From positions 11,692,485 through 11,756,484 of the forward strand of contig NC_041002.1 in NCBI RefSeq assembly GCF_004193775.1: a DNA stretch of 64,000 nt. Reading direction: 5' to 3'. This document shows positions 34,100-45,124 of this stretch, piece by piece. Source of the stretch: Glycine soja (Eukaryota > Streptophyta > Magnoliopsida > Fabales > Fabaceae). The translations under genes were made by a program, and so were the position numbers. Each line of letters starts with the position of its first letter. Positions within the stretch are counted from its first letter, which is position 1. The notes under the pieces were generated by a model that saw only the letters and a program-made list of their open reading frames with translations, was not told the DNA's origin and did no database searches.

Positions 34100-34290
34100 T
34101 TATTAATTCGCACCTATGATGGTCCTCCTCGTCCCTGGCAACGCTATAAAGCAACCTTCACTCCTTCTCTCACACAACCACCACTTCGTTCACCTCTACG
34201 TCGAGTAATTAGTCTTATCAGTCTCTTCTTTCACGCACATATATACTTAACTAATATTTACGTCTCTAGAGATTAATCTCATCATTTTTT
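34100..34290 (+). promoter_or_regulatory. Possible orphan promoter and leader
   Basis: A good TATA context (acgctataaagcaacc, about 34143) is followed by a CT/CA-rich stretch (ctccttctctcacacaaccacc) that looks like a plant 5' leader. The next ATGs (34340 and 34372) open only short frames, 37 and 13 codons. The copia LTR begins shortly after, so this may be the start of a gene cut by insertion. This is an inference from composition. Confidence 0.3.
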
Positions 34291-34799
34291 TTTTCGCTTC
34301 AAGGTTAATCTCATTATAACTATTAATTCTCGTTTTTCAATGATAACGCACCTCGTCGTTCTCATTATTATATGGAGGACGCTAACACAACGGGCCTCGG
34401 CAATGCGAGATGAAGTACGAGGGAGTGTGTTACTCTTGGAAAGGAGAAGATTATAGAAAATATGAGAGAAATGGAGGAGAGGATATTTAAAAGAAGACTA
34501 ATTTTTACTATTTTTGAAATACTTTGATTTTTGACTTAATTTACAAATTGCAATATCTCCCATTTTTATAGGCTTTAAAAAAGAGTTCTAAATATATCAA
34601 GATAAAATTTCACATACTTGAGGAGAAAGTTCTATATACTTCTTTCAATTACTTATACTTATCTCTATATTTCTCTAAAATTTTCTTTGGAGTAGTAACA
34701 TAAACTTAAGTGTGAGTCTAATGTTGTAATTTTAAGGGATCCTTATAAAATATTAATAATCACAATGAACATATTATGTTAGATTATTAAGAAGAATTT

Positions 34800-35266
34800 T
34801 ATGAATACCTGGATCCATAAAATAATTCTAATTGAGACGCAACGGAAGAAGTAGTGATTAAGAACTATTGGTTCAGTGATTTTTCTCAATCAAATCTCCT
34901 TACTCCTTATGATACCTTCGTTTTCTCTTCAGGTGGGGAGAGGAGAAAACCGTTTCTGATTTGATATATAGAGGACCATAACCATACCTCAAGTTTTACC
35001 TATTAGGGTTCCTATTATAATGGACCAAACTGATTTTCGTTCATTAAGCCCATATCAATTTTCTTTACCTATTAGGGTTCCTATTATAATGGACTAAACT
35101 GGTTTTCGCTCATTAAGCCCATATCAATTTTCTGTTAATAGTCTAATATGTTTACCAAATTAAATCATTTATATTGGGCCCATAAAAAATGTAAATAGAT
35201 AATATAAATATTATAATTTAATATGTAGTCCACATTAATTAATTAGGAATTATAAAATTTCTAACA
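34800..35266 (-). repeat. Ty1/copia 3' LTR (minus strand), outer boundary uncertain
   Basis: On the minus strand the LTR begins TGTTAGAAATTTTATAATTCC at 35266, directly after a purine-rich tract (cccaagtgagagat, 35267-35280). This is the usual polypurine-LTR junction of plant copia elements. The far end near 34800 is approximate. A 69-bp tandem duplication lies inside (34995-35063 and 35064-35132). About 180 bp of matching 3' untranslated sequence follows to the right. Confidence 0.7.
34995..35132. repeat. 69-bp tandem duplication inside the copia LTR
   Basis: Two adjacent copies of tttacctattagggttccta...cccatatcaattttct differ at about three positions (accaaactgat / actaaactggt, cgttc / cgctc). 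Confidence 0.95.
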
Positions 35267-35469
35267 ATCTCTCACTTGGGTTTTATATTAACTTTAGACA
35301 TTTATACCACATTAATCTGATGTTTAAAAACTATCATTCATTGGGTACTAAATCATGAAGTATATCCTTTAGTCATTAAAGGAGTGGGATGGGTACTAAA
35401 TAATGTAACAACACTCATGCATTCTCTTTGGTGATATATAAAACTCTTTGGGAATTCATGTTTTTCCTT

Positions 35470-37240
35470 TTTTGTTTCTCCAAACTACTATTTTAGGATT
35501 CTTATGTTTAAATTCTGGCTAAAGTATATCTAGAATATATTCTTCTCTTGGAAACTTAATTGTAGAGGCTATAAAATTGGCTATAATAGTCATTCTCCTG
35601 GTTTCTGCATATGTTTCATGGTATTTTGATGCTTTTTCCCCATATTTCTTGGTTACTTTTATCCATAATTGTTGCTTTTATGGAATGCTTAAGTTATACT
35701 TTTATCATTCTCCATAAAGTGGTGCTCTCCATTTTCTACTCCCATTTGGAATCACATTGTTGCTCTTAAAGCTTTAGCAGATACGTAAATCATATGTTGC
35801 ACACCATAGTTTACTATGGGATTAGGGAAATGTCAACTCCAAGCCAAATAGTACTTGCTAGTATCGAACAACTTATGTGTGTAATATGCAATTTAGTTCA
35901 ATATATGCAAATTCAAATGCAAAAGTCTTTTGATATAAAGGAGATAAGATTAAATCAATATATGGTTGTATTATGTGTTTTCAACAGATACCAAAAAACA
36001 TTTTATTAGAGGTGCTTGGACCTTCCAAAGTTTTCAAGGAAGTTATCAAGAAAATAATCAACTCAATTGTAGTTGAATACGTGGAGAAGGTATATTTTCC
36101 ATATGCTAAATCTAGTATTTCCTAATTTTGTTCCTTCTAGCAAATTATGTAGCTAATAGATAAAAAGAAAGGGGGCATAAATAATGCATATTTTAGAGTG
36201 GAGAGTGAGAAAGATCCATCTACATCAATGGAATCCTCAACTACTCTGAATAAACCTGTCTATATTCTTTCATTCCTTTAAACAAAGATCAACTAAAATA
36301 TTAATATCAAGCCCAACAAGAAGCATACCACAAGTTATGCATCATAAGAGACAATGTACTCGGGAATAGTTAGTTTGACAGTGATTATGTCCCTAGTATC
36401 ATACTCTTTGATGTACTGCTTGAAAGGTCAACTAATTGAATAATACATGTAAATCTAAGTAGTTATAGTGGCTTCTAATTTGCAATTGATTATGAAAGTG
36501 TTTAAGACACTAATTTCAAAATTTGTACTTCACTATTACTCGTTTATCATAGTATAACTTCAAAGTAGTGTTTGGTTTGGTAGTATGTAATGTAATTTAT
36601 CCCAAATCTACAATGCCATGATTTTTACATTTGAAATTTGTAAATTATATCTCATGTTCTCTTTCTAATATCTCTGCAGCTGATAGGAATTTCCAACCTT
36701 TGCTTTTTCTATTAATACTATATTTTCGGGAAAAAATTCATTGCAAAAGTGTTTGATAATTAGCAAGGACCTTAGAGTTGAGCAAAGCTTTGAAGATCTT
36801 GAAACTACTTTTGAGGAAGGAGAAAAATTTAGCTTTGTTGTTGTACTTAAGCTTCAAAAATAAATTGAATTACATTTGTTTGTTCAAATTTTATCGTATA
36901 TTTTGCTCTTTCGATGTGATAGTTTTCAATACCATATATAACTCTTGCAAGAAAATATTTGCTTCTAGTGCTGGAGAGCACCCCACATTTAGGAGATGCA
37001 AAATAAAAAAAAAAGCTCTTAGACAAGCTCTTACTCCTTAATTACACCAAGCAAATTTTATGGCTTCCCTTTCTAGATGTCATTCATGACAAATTTAGTA
37101 GTTTCTCTTGGAGACTAAAGAAGCTAAGATTAAGAAACATACCATTTCAAAGTGATTGGTTGTGCACCTCCAAAATGTGTTTCATTCTTAGTGGATTTTC
37201 TTAACGATTGATTCCTTAACTGTAAATTGAACATTCATGG
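35470..37240. other. Left part of the foreign insert; mostly unrecognised
   Basis: AT-rich DNA with coding-like islands (for example about 36940-37040, ASSAGEHPTFRRCK) that I cannot assign. It lies between the copia 3' tail and the NB-LRR fragment. Confidence 0.35.
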
Positions 37241-37244
37241 ATTA

Positions 37245-38108
37245 TGTTTTAGTTGATCATGGTATGGTATGATTTACCTTACCATTTGAAATATTGTTTC
37301 TTGTACTTGAGCCTCTTTCCTGAGGACTATCGGATTCAGTGCATAAGATTCATTTGCTAGCTTGTGGATAGCAGAAGGATTCATTAAAGCCAAAGAAGGA
37401 AAAACAAAGGAACATGTTGTAGATGATTACCTCAAGGAGCTCCTAAACAAAAACTTGATACATGTAGCAGAGATAACATCTAATGGAAGGGTGAAAACTT
37501 TATGAATCCATGATCTTCTAAGGGAGATTATCATTTTGAAGTCCAAGGACAAAAACTTTGTATTTTTTTGTCAAAGAACAAAGCATGGCATGGCCAGAAA
37601 ACATTTGAAGGCTTTCGATGCATGACACATTACCATGTCATCGGCAACAACATATTCATAGATTAGGCTCTCAACTCCTTTCTCTCTTAATGTTTGGTGT
37701 TGGACAAAATTTATCTCTTGGCAAACTATTTCCAGGTGGTTGTAAACTACTAGGTGTTTTAGATTATGAAGATGCACCTTTGAATAAGTTTCCAGTAGCA
37801 GTTGTTGATCTATATCATTTAAGATATCTAAGCTTAAGGAACACAAAGGTGTCAATGGTTCCAAGTTGCATAATCTAGAAACACTAGATCTTAAGAAAAC
37901 TTCTGTTAGAGAATTGCCTTTAGATATACTAAAGCTTCAAAAGTTTCGCCATCTCCTTGTGTATAAATTTAAAGTCAAAGGCTATGCACAATTCTACTCC
38001 AAACATGGTTTTAAGGCCCCCAATAAAATAGTAAATTTGAAGTCACTACAAAAACTTTTTTTTATGGACGAAAATTACCAAGATTGTGAAATGATAATAA
38101 GGAAATAG
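37245..38108 (+). pseudogene. RPM1-like CC-NB-LRR resistance gene fragment
   Basis: The sequence starts inside the NB-ARC C-terminal region ([20 protein letters not shown], about 37268-37330). It continues through the winged-helix region (LWIAEGFIKAKEGKTK, DDYLKELLNKNLI, IHDLLREIIILKSKD) to leucine-rich repeats (GVLDYEDAPLNKFP, LRYLSLRNTKVSMVP, LETLDLKKTSVRELP, LVNLKSL-like). Frameshifts occur near 37350, 37600 and 37866, and stops are present (for example in KTL*IHDLL). The P-loop, the coiled coil and most LRRs are missing, so it is a fragment. Full-length family members are cytosolic or membrane-associated immune receptors of about 900 residues. Confidence 0.85.
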
Positions 38109-38468
38109 TTTATGATGACAAGTTTTCATTTGGAACATGGAAAATTTTGATTGTGCAACTACTAAAAAAACACATTCACTTCTTGTTACAGATGTTTGGT
38201 TTAGACTAGGCTCAACTATCTTTGCAACTTCTTCCTTTGATAGATCTGTGAGACTATAGGATGCAGTCAGAGTAAGTTGTCACTTGTCACATTTGTCTTG
38301 GTTGTCTTTATGTATATTTGATAACTTCAAATGTTTAATATTGTTTCGAGTATGGATCATCTTCATCCTACCCTCTACTTGCTTTCAATTTTTATTTCTT
38401 GTTTACATTTTCTCCTTCTTTTGTTTTTTGTAGTCAATTTAATACTGTTTTTTTGTTTCATGATATAG

Positions 38469-38624
38469 CCAACCAGTTCTCTGCTCAAACTTATTGGGCA
38501 TGCCAAACAACTAATGTCATTGGACTTCCACCCAAGAAAAGTGGACCTTCTTTGCTCATGTGATACCAATCATGTAATTCGACTGTGGAATATCAATCAA
38601 GGTGTTTGCATGCATATCACTAAG
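38469..38624 (+). pseudogene. Single WD40 exon, LEUNIG / LEUNIG_HOMOLOG-like co-repressor
   Basis: A 156-bp exon (52 codons) bounded by an acceptor (gatatag, 38462-38468) and a donor (aag|gtcagt, 38625). It encodes LLKLIGHAKQLMSLDFHPRK, VDLLCSCDTNHVIRLWNINQ and GVCMHITK, one WD40 blade with the GH...WN pattern. The wording is closest in my memory to LEUNIG-type transcriptional co-repressors. The frame is open and both splice sites are intact, but no neighbouring WD40 exons are present, so it is an isolated captured piece. Confidence 0.75.
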
Positions 38625-38799
38625 GTCAGTTTTACACCCACTGTTTTCTTTTGGAAAGATAGATTTTGCAGTATGTTAAATTGTCATGATAAGTAATCAG
38701 TAGAAGTTAAGTTTTTCCAAACTGCATAATGAATATTTTAATTAATAAATTATCTTAAATCTTCACAGTTCACTCTAACATTCTTTATTGTTTTCATAG

Positions 38800-38919
38800 C
38801 TTTATTCATCAAATCACCAACTCAGTAAGCATGCAACATTATTAGCATATTGTGATGTTCTTTTAGTTAGACTTGATGGTTTGAAGCAGATTCTTGAAGG
38901 CAATCCCAAGTTAACCAAG
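38800..38919 (+). pseudogene. Isolated exon, unidentified protein
   Basis: A 120-bp exon-like frame (40 codons) between an acceptor (ttttcatag, to 38799) and a donor (aag|gtgagc, 38920). It reads LYSSNHQLSKHATLLAYCDV then LLVRLDGLKQILEGNPKLTK. It has helical, heptad-like character. It follows the WD40 exon by 175 bp but does not look like WD40, so it may come from a different gene or be a non-repeat exon of the same one. I do not recognise it. Confidence 0.45.
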
Positions 38920-38924
38920 GTGAG

Positions 38925-40385
38925 CATGCATTAGCAATATGTATCTGTTGGTGAATTTCAAATTGAAACTTAGTTAATCTAAAGTACGCAAATATGGTTA
39001 TATGAGCAATTAATTTGGATCACGTTAGCTGGTGCTGTTGTTTTATTTTGATTAAATGTCGAATGCTTTTTTTTTTTTTTATAGTAGGATGAAACTGTCT
39101 TTAGGGCATAACTTAAGGAATCAATCGTTAAAACTTTTTACGAGTATTATTAGTGCATCTTGACTGTTATTTTCAATACATTTGGGGCACTTGTTGAAAC
39201 AATTTTCAATGTGGTTGTTGATAGTAATTTTTTATTTATTCATTTTTTTTACCCTTAGGGCACTTGTTTGCTCGACTCTTTTTTTATATAGTTTAGAACG
39301 TTTGTAGATTATGCCCATAATATTTGACATTTACACCATCGCCATTCATAAGTATTTATTTTTGGATTTCTTTTTCTATCTTCCGTTACAGAAAATCAAT
39401 TTAGGGTTATTTTAGAGGCATGTAGGTATATGGAATGCCTGATTTTTGTAAAAAACAATTAAGCAGCATATGTTTGAGTCCAACTGTATGAATATGTTGG
39501 TAATTTGCCTCCTAACTATTCTAATATTCTATTGGTTGGCTTTTTGTATCAACTAATGCATTGGTAGAAAACATGCTATACATTTTTGTGGCATGCATAG
39601 GAAGTAAACCCATTATTTGAAGGGTATTCATGAAATTAAAATTAATCCTTCATCTAGTTGGGGCAAATTAATTCTTCAACTTGTATAAAAAATATAACTC
39701 TTCAACTGTTAATTAGAATTCTTCTTGCAAGCTTCTTTGACTACGTTGATGCCATTCAGGTTAAATAATTCATATGAATTTTATAAATCTTGGATCGTTA
39801 AAGTAATTTTGATGATGTTAGTTATTATTATTTCATGTATCATGTGAATTATTGTTGGTCTGATTCATAATTCCTGGCTTGTGTATACTTTTATTGCATT
39901 AACTTCTCTGAGCATTGAATACTTTAGTGCTCAACACAGATTCAGATTTTATTTTGTGTCCATATTTTACTACTAAGTATTTTTTATGACAAAATTATGC
40001 AGTTGAGTGTTCTGAGATGTAAAAGACTCAACATTGAGGGTATTGTGACTATTTTAAAAGCTTACAACTCTATGATTACCCAAAGGGTGAAGCATGTTAC
40101 TTTTTCATTAGTTGTATTGATAAATTCACTCTTGCCAGGGTATGGTGTATATACTATGTTTATTTTTTATTTTTGCCTTCCTTGGAGGAGAAAATAAGGA
40201 AAATGGTATTATGATGTGTTGAAATATCCATGTTGATTTCCCTTTTAGCTCTAGCTTGTATATATAGGGCTTTCTTTTGTTACACATGACTAAAAAGTCT
40301 AAACATTTTAGAAATTATTACCTGTCAATTAATGTAAGTATTGGTCTAAATTTGTAATATAGATGACAATGAAAAGAAATGACCT
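38925..40385. other. Intron-like DNA with possible further exon scraps
   Basis: T-rich, intron-like sequence. Possible exon scraps are at about 39725-39768 (ending atgccattcag|gttaaa) and 39999-40095 (after ttatgcag; LSVLRCKRLNIEGIVTILKA). Neither is identifiable. Confidence 0.3.
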
Positions 40386-40394
40386 TTTTTTATA

Positions 40395-40669
40395 AAAAAA
40401 AACACTTTCTATGATGGTTTTATCAAGAAACCGTCATAGAATGTGGGTCATTTGAATATGGTTTTTTGACAGAACTGTCTTTGAAAGTGCAACATTCCAA
40501 GACAGTCTTGTTCGAAAATCGTCTTTGAATATACCACATTCTTAGACCGTTTTCGAAACACGATCTCACATTCTTAGACGGTTTTCGAAACATGATTGTC
40601 TTCGAATGTGACGTATTCTAAGACAATTTCTCGATAAAACTAACGTAAAAGCTCGTTTAGATAGTAGTG
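40395..40669. mobile_element. CACTA-like terminus or derived MITE
   Basis: A series of inverted motifs (gacggttttcgaaa / tcgaaaatcgtcttt and variants), about 25-60 bp apart, ends at gatagtagtg (40669), which inverts to CACTACTATC. This is the layout of CACTA subterminal repeats. A matching CACTAC left end with the same 3-bp flank was not found, so it is a partial or end-only copy. Confidence 0.5.
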
Positions 40670-40743
40670 CATGCATGATTAGCGTTCTCATTGATGCACT
40701 CTGTTTCCATCAATTGTTTGAGGGAATAGGTTTAGGTGGTTGT

Positions 40744-41420
40744 TGTAACACCCTGAAATATCGCTAATTATAAATAGATATTTAATTGTATTTATCGTGT
40801 TATTTGATTATATGATTGACTTGAATGAGTTTAGGTATGGTGTGAATTAGTCATGTGTGATTTTCTTAATGTGGATGTTGAGTTATTTGGAGTTTTATTG
40901 ACCTAAGTTGAAATTATGAGATTTGAAATTTTACCTAAACTTATCCCGGTAAAATCGTGATCCTGAATTCGTTAACCGTTGGATTATCTTCAAATTTTGA
41001 CTAGAGGTTACTAAGACATTTTCCCAAGGTTTGACTGTTGGGATTTTTCAAATAAAAAATATTGGCCTCTCTCTTAGCGCTAGAAGTGTGCTAAGTGCAA
41101 TTCCAACCCTAGAGGGAATTGCACTGAGAGAGAATTATTGTGTTTAGCGCAAGAGGAATTGCGCTCAGCAAGAATTGTCGTGCTTAGTGTGAATCCCAGC
41201 CCAAGAGGAATTGCGTTAAGCATGAAAAGTCGTGCTTAACGCCAAAAGTGGACTCCCGCTTAGCAAGACAAGTTCGCTTGTCTCGCTAAGCGAGATATGT
41301 AGATTATAAATACGTTTTTCAGTGTGAGAAACACGATTTCACACCCTTCTCTCTCAAAACTCCGTCCAAACCACCCTAAAAACTCCTCGTCCACCACCCA
41401 CGACCACCGATGGAAAAAGA
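40744..41420 (+). repeat. LTR fragment with taagcgc-rich array
   Basis: The stretch begins TGTAACACCCTGAAATAT, a typical LTR start in my experience of soybean repeats. It carries an array of short units around gcttagcgc/gctaagcga and gaggaattgcgct (about 41085-41300). No matching LTR, primer site or pol region is adjacent, so it is a solo or truncated LTR inside the insert. Confidence 0.55.
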
Positions 41421-41676
41421 AATAAAGTCTTTTTAATTAGTTGCAAATCATTTTTTTTTCTTTTTAGGTTGAATTTATCTTATGAGTAGTATACTCAAGG
41501 TGGTAATAAAACTTAATGAATACCCAATATTTATTCTTGGTCCAAAACATAATTTTTCTCAAATAAATAAATATGCACCTAAATATAAGAAAATATCACA
41601 ATATAAAAGTTTCAACTCTAATCTATATGTGTACAATCATAAAGTGGAACAAAGTCTCATTCTCTCTACATGATCC

Positions 41677-43565
41677 TTGAATTTAAACGGTGGCATGCCC
41701 TTAGTCAAAGGATCAGCGATCATCAACTCAATGCTTATATGCTCAATGATCACTTTCTTGTCTTTTACTCTTCCTCTAACGGCTAAGTACTTAATGTCTA
41801 TGTGCTTATTTCAACTTCCACTTTTGTTATTCTTAGTCATAAAGATATCAATTGAGTTATCGCAGAAAATTCTCAAAGGCCTTGAAATCGTATCAACTAT
41901 CTTTAGCCCAAAAATGAATCTCTTAAGCCATACACCATGTGATGTACCTTAAAGCAAGAGATAAACTCAACTTCCATGGTAGAAGTAGTAGTCAAAGCCT
42001 GCTTAACACTCCTCCACGAAATAGCTCTACTAGCCATCATGAAAATGTACCCAGATGTTGATTTTCGAGAATCAACACAACCACCAAAGTTTGAGTATGA
42101 ATAACCAATCACATCTAGATTGTCTGTCATAAGTATGTAATCTTTGGTCCCTTGAAGGTACCTCATCACTTTCTTTGCAGCTCTCCAGTGGTCAATACTT
42201 GGATTACTCTGATATCTTCCTAGCATTCCAACTACAAAAGCAATGTTAGGCCTTGTGCATACTTGAGCATAGACGAGGCTTCCAACAAATGAAGCATACA
42301 TAATGTTTTTTATCTGCTCCCTCTCAAAGTCATTCTTTGGGCATTGGTTCAAATTAAACCTATCACCATTCACAATAGGAGAGACACTTGGTGAACAATC
42401 TTTCATCCAAAATCTCTTTAAAATTTTGTTAATATAGGTTTCTTGTGATAGACCTAAAATACCTCGAGGTCTATCTATATGAATCTTAATGCCAATGACA
42501 TAAGATGCATCACCCATATCCTTCATGTCAAAATTCTTAGAGAGAAATTGTTTCACTTCATGTAGCAAACCTTGATCATTGACTGCATGTAAAATATCAA
42601 CTACATATAAAACAAGAAAACATATTATACTCCCACTTGCATGCATTGAACCATGGGGTTTTCATCAAAACCAAATGAAGAAATTATCCCATGAAAAACC
42701 TTCAGGTTGTTTCATATAAACCTCCTCCTCTAAATCACCATTAAGAAAGGTTGTTTTCACATCAATTTTTTGCAACTCAAGGTCAAAATGAGCAACTAAT
42801 GTCAAGATAATACGAAGAGAATATTTCTTAGATACAGGAGAAAAAGTCTTTGTGTAATCTATTCCTTCTTTTTGAGTAAATCTCTTAGCAACAAGTCTTG
42901 TCTTGTATCTATCAATGTTGCCTAATGAATCCCTTTTGGTCTTAAAGACCTATTTACAACCAATGGCCTTTGCCCCATTAGGCAACTCTACAAGGTTCCA
43001 AACTCTGTTACTCTGCATGGAGTTCATTTCATCCTTCATGGCATCATACCATAAATTTGAATTTTTACAACTCATGGCTTGATCAAAAGTTTCAAGATCA
43101 TTTTCAGCTCCAATATTATAGTTAGATTCTTGCAAATATACAATATAATCACCAAGAATAACTGATTTTCTTACTTTAGTAGACCTCCTTAATGTTGCAT
43201 CAATATATTCTTGTGAATCATGTTGTTCAACTGGTTGTTCATCATTTTCAGGAATTTGATGATCAACTTGATCTACTAGATTATCAACAATAGGTTGTGG
43301 AATGCTAGTCATTTGTTGTTCATCATCCCTTTGAACTAGAGGGGTATGAATTACAACCAATCTTTCACTTGATGTGGAAGATTGAGACTTTATATGATCA
43401 ATTTCAGAATCTAAGTCTCCCAATTAATCACTCTCATTGATCAAGTCATTTTCAAGAAACTTGACATTTATTGATTCCACAATCCTAGTAATATGATATG
43501 GACAATAAAACCTATAACCTTTAGACCTTTCAGCTTATCCAATGAAATACCCACTAATAGTACTT
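41677..43565 (-). pseudogene. Ty1/copia pol: integrase C-terminus, reverse transcriptase, RNase H
   Basis: From 43565 downward: SISGYFIG-like and KGYRFYCPYHITRIVESINV (integrase C-terminal region). A variable linker follows with RRSTKVRKSVILGDYIVY. Then the reverse transcriptase (WYDAMKDEMNSMQSNRVWNL, RYKTRLVAKRFTQKEGIDYT, DVKTTFLNGDLEEEVYMKQP) and RNase H with NLDVIGYSYSNFGGCVD, STSGYIFMMASRAISW, KHIDIKYLAVR and LTKGMPP. The catalytic YVDD motif reads YVVD in LVLYVVDIL, so polymerase activity would be lost. Stops and frameshifts occur (43423, 42950, 42646, 41903). The integrase core, protease and most of gag are missing, by deletion between about 43570 and 43690. Confidence 0.88.
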
Positions 43566-43689
43566 TGCAAATAACTCCACAAGCAACCTTGCAAAATCAT
43601 ACTTATATGAATAATAGCACCAAAATCTACCCATCATCTTATATTTAGATATGAAAACTAAATTAACTTTAAAAAAAACACAAAATAAA

Positions 43690-43775
43690 AAGTTTACCCT
43701 TCTTCGCACACCAAATATTGTACTTGGGACAATTTTACTTCATATGTTCCACCTTCTTACAAAAGTATTAGGTAA
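43690..43775 (-). pseudogene. Ty1/copia gag zinc-knuckle fragment
   Basis: Minus strand: YFCKKVEHMK, one stop, NCPKYNIWCAKKGK. The CX2CX3-4HX4-5C pattern with downstream CPKY and W.AKKG is the gag nucleocapsid knuckle of plant copia elements. It is separated from the integrase C-terminus by only about 130 bp, showing the internal deletion. Confidence 0.7.
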
Positions 43776-45110
43776 AATCCTAATCTTATTCTTTTGTTTC
43801 TTTCCTAATTGAGAACAAGTTTATGCAATATATATCCTCAACTCTCTTCCTTTTCATATTCTAAGAATGACTTGGTTTGATCCAAGATCATGATAAAGAA
43901 CAACCTAATTTGATCTAGCATCATGATTTTATGTCCTATTACATTTATTCGTAGTTTAAAAAATACCAATTCGTCCAATTCCATGTAATTGAAAAACAAA
44001 ACTCAATTGACTCCTTAAAAAAAAGTAGGTTTAGGATTCCAAAAAAATAGTAATAAAAATAAGAGTGATAGCAACAACTACTAATGAGAGAACAATAACA
44101 ATTAATCTTTATGGTAAAATTAAAGACCCAAACATAATACCTAGGGTATCATTAATCCTCAATCTTTGGATTGAAAAGACTAAAATGCAAGTGATACTCT
44201 CAATGCAATGATCAAACATTAGTGATAAGTTCTATCAAACAATAGTTGTCTTTGGGTATTCCATTGTTCATATGAAAAATTAATCTAATGATAACTCTTG
44301 TCAAATAATTATTATCTTTGGATACTATATTATTCACATGAAAAATTCAATCATTATAATCACTACACATCTATCATCACAAACATGTAATTATTAGTCC
44401 AAATTATATTTTCTTTTGGATCGAATACAATTCACATGAATAATTTTACAACCATTTATATAATTTCAATCAAATTAACACGTACAGTAGAAATTACTTT
44501 ATCAACATGTTTCAACTAATTCAACAAAAAATACCAAACATTAATTAAGATGGAAGATATTAAATTTTTACAAATTTCACACATTAATACAAACCCAAAA
44601 AACTTTATGTCTACATCATTCCTTAACAACCACGTAACCGTTCAGCATGCCTTAGTTAATTCAATTTTCAATTTTACACGAGTTTATATATAATCATAAT
44701 TCGTTAATTCCAAATTGTCATAATAAAACCACATATCAATTATATATAATCAACCCACCTTATTGAATGCAATATTTAAAATATATGTCGAACTGAATAT
44801 ATCATGATATCTAAAATCCAAAGTCTTTATGGAAAGAATCCAAAAGCAATGTGATATTATCCATATCAATTTCAAATGGCTATAAACCATCAGACATTCA
44901 CCAATCATCAATATATAGATTTCATAGAAACTTTTCTCATTCGTAAACTCCTGGGCCAATATTAGTCCCTTATAACTCTGTATCCAACTGTGAAAAACTT
45001 TCGAGAACAAAACCGTATACTAGCGCGGGATTAATTCAAGAAAACAAAAATTATATCCAGATATCAAATAATTAAGAAAAATGTGAATCTAATAATCAAA
45101 TAATGAAAAT

Positions 45111-45124
45111 CTGTTCTGATACCA
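45111..45124 (-). promoter_or_regulatory. Primer binding site of the copia element (tRNA-Met type)
   Basis: The minus strand reads tggtatcagaacag, close to the tggtatcagagc used by many plant copia elements for initiator tRNA-Met. Leader-like AT-rich DNA lies between it and the gag remnant. The sequence before it (45125 onward on plus) should be LTR but lacks a clear CA end. Confidence 0.6.

Noticed and set aside
33917..34276. A 119-codon frame over the promoter-like region
   Set aside because: It spans the putative TATA box and leader, has no recognisable domain, and is Pro/Thr/Arg-rich by composition.
35460..41460. A definite Helitron call for the gene-fragment insert
   Set aside because: No TC start, CTRR end or 3' hairpin could be placed at the junctions.
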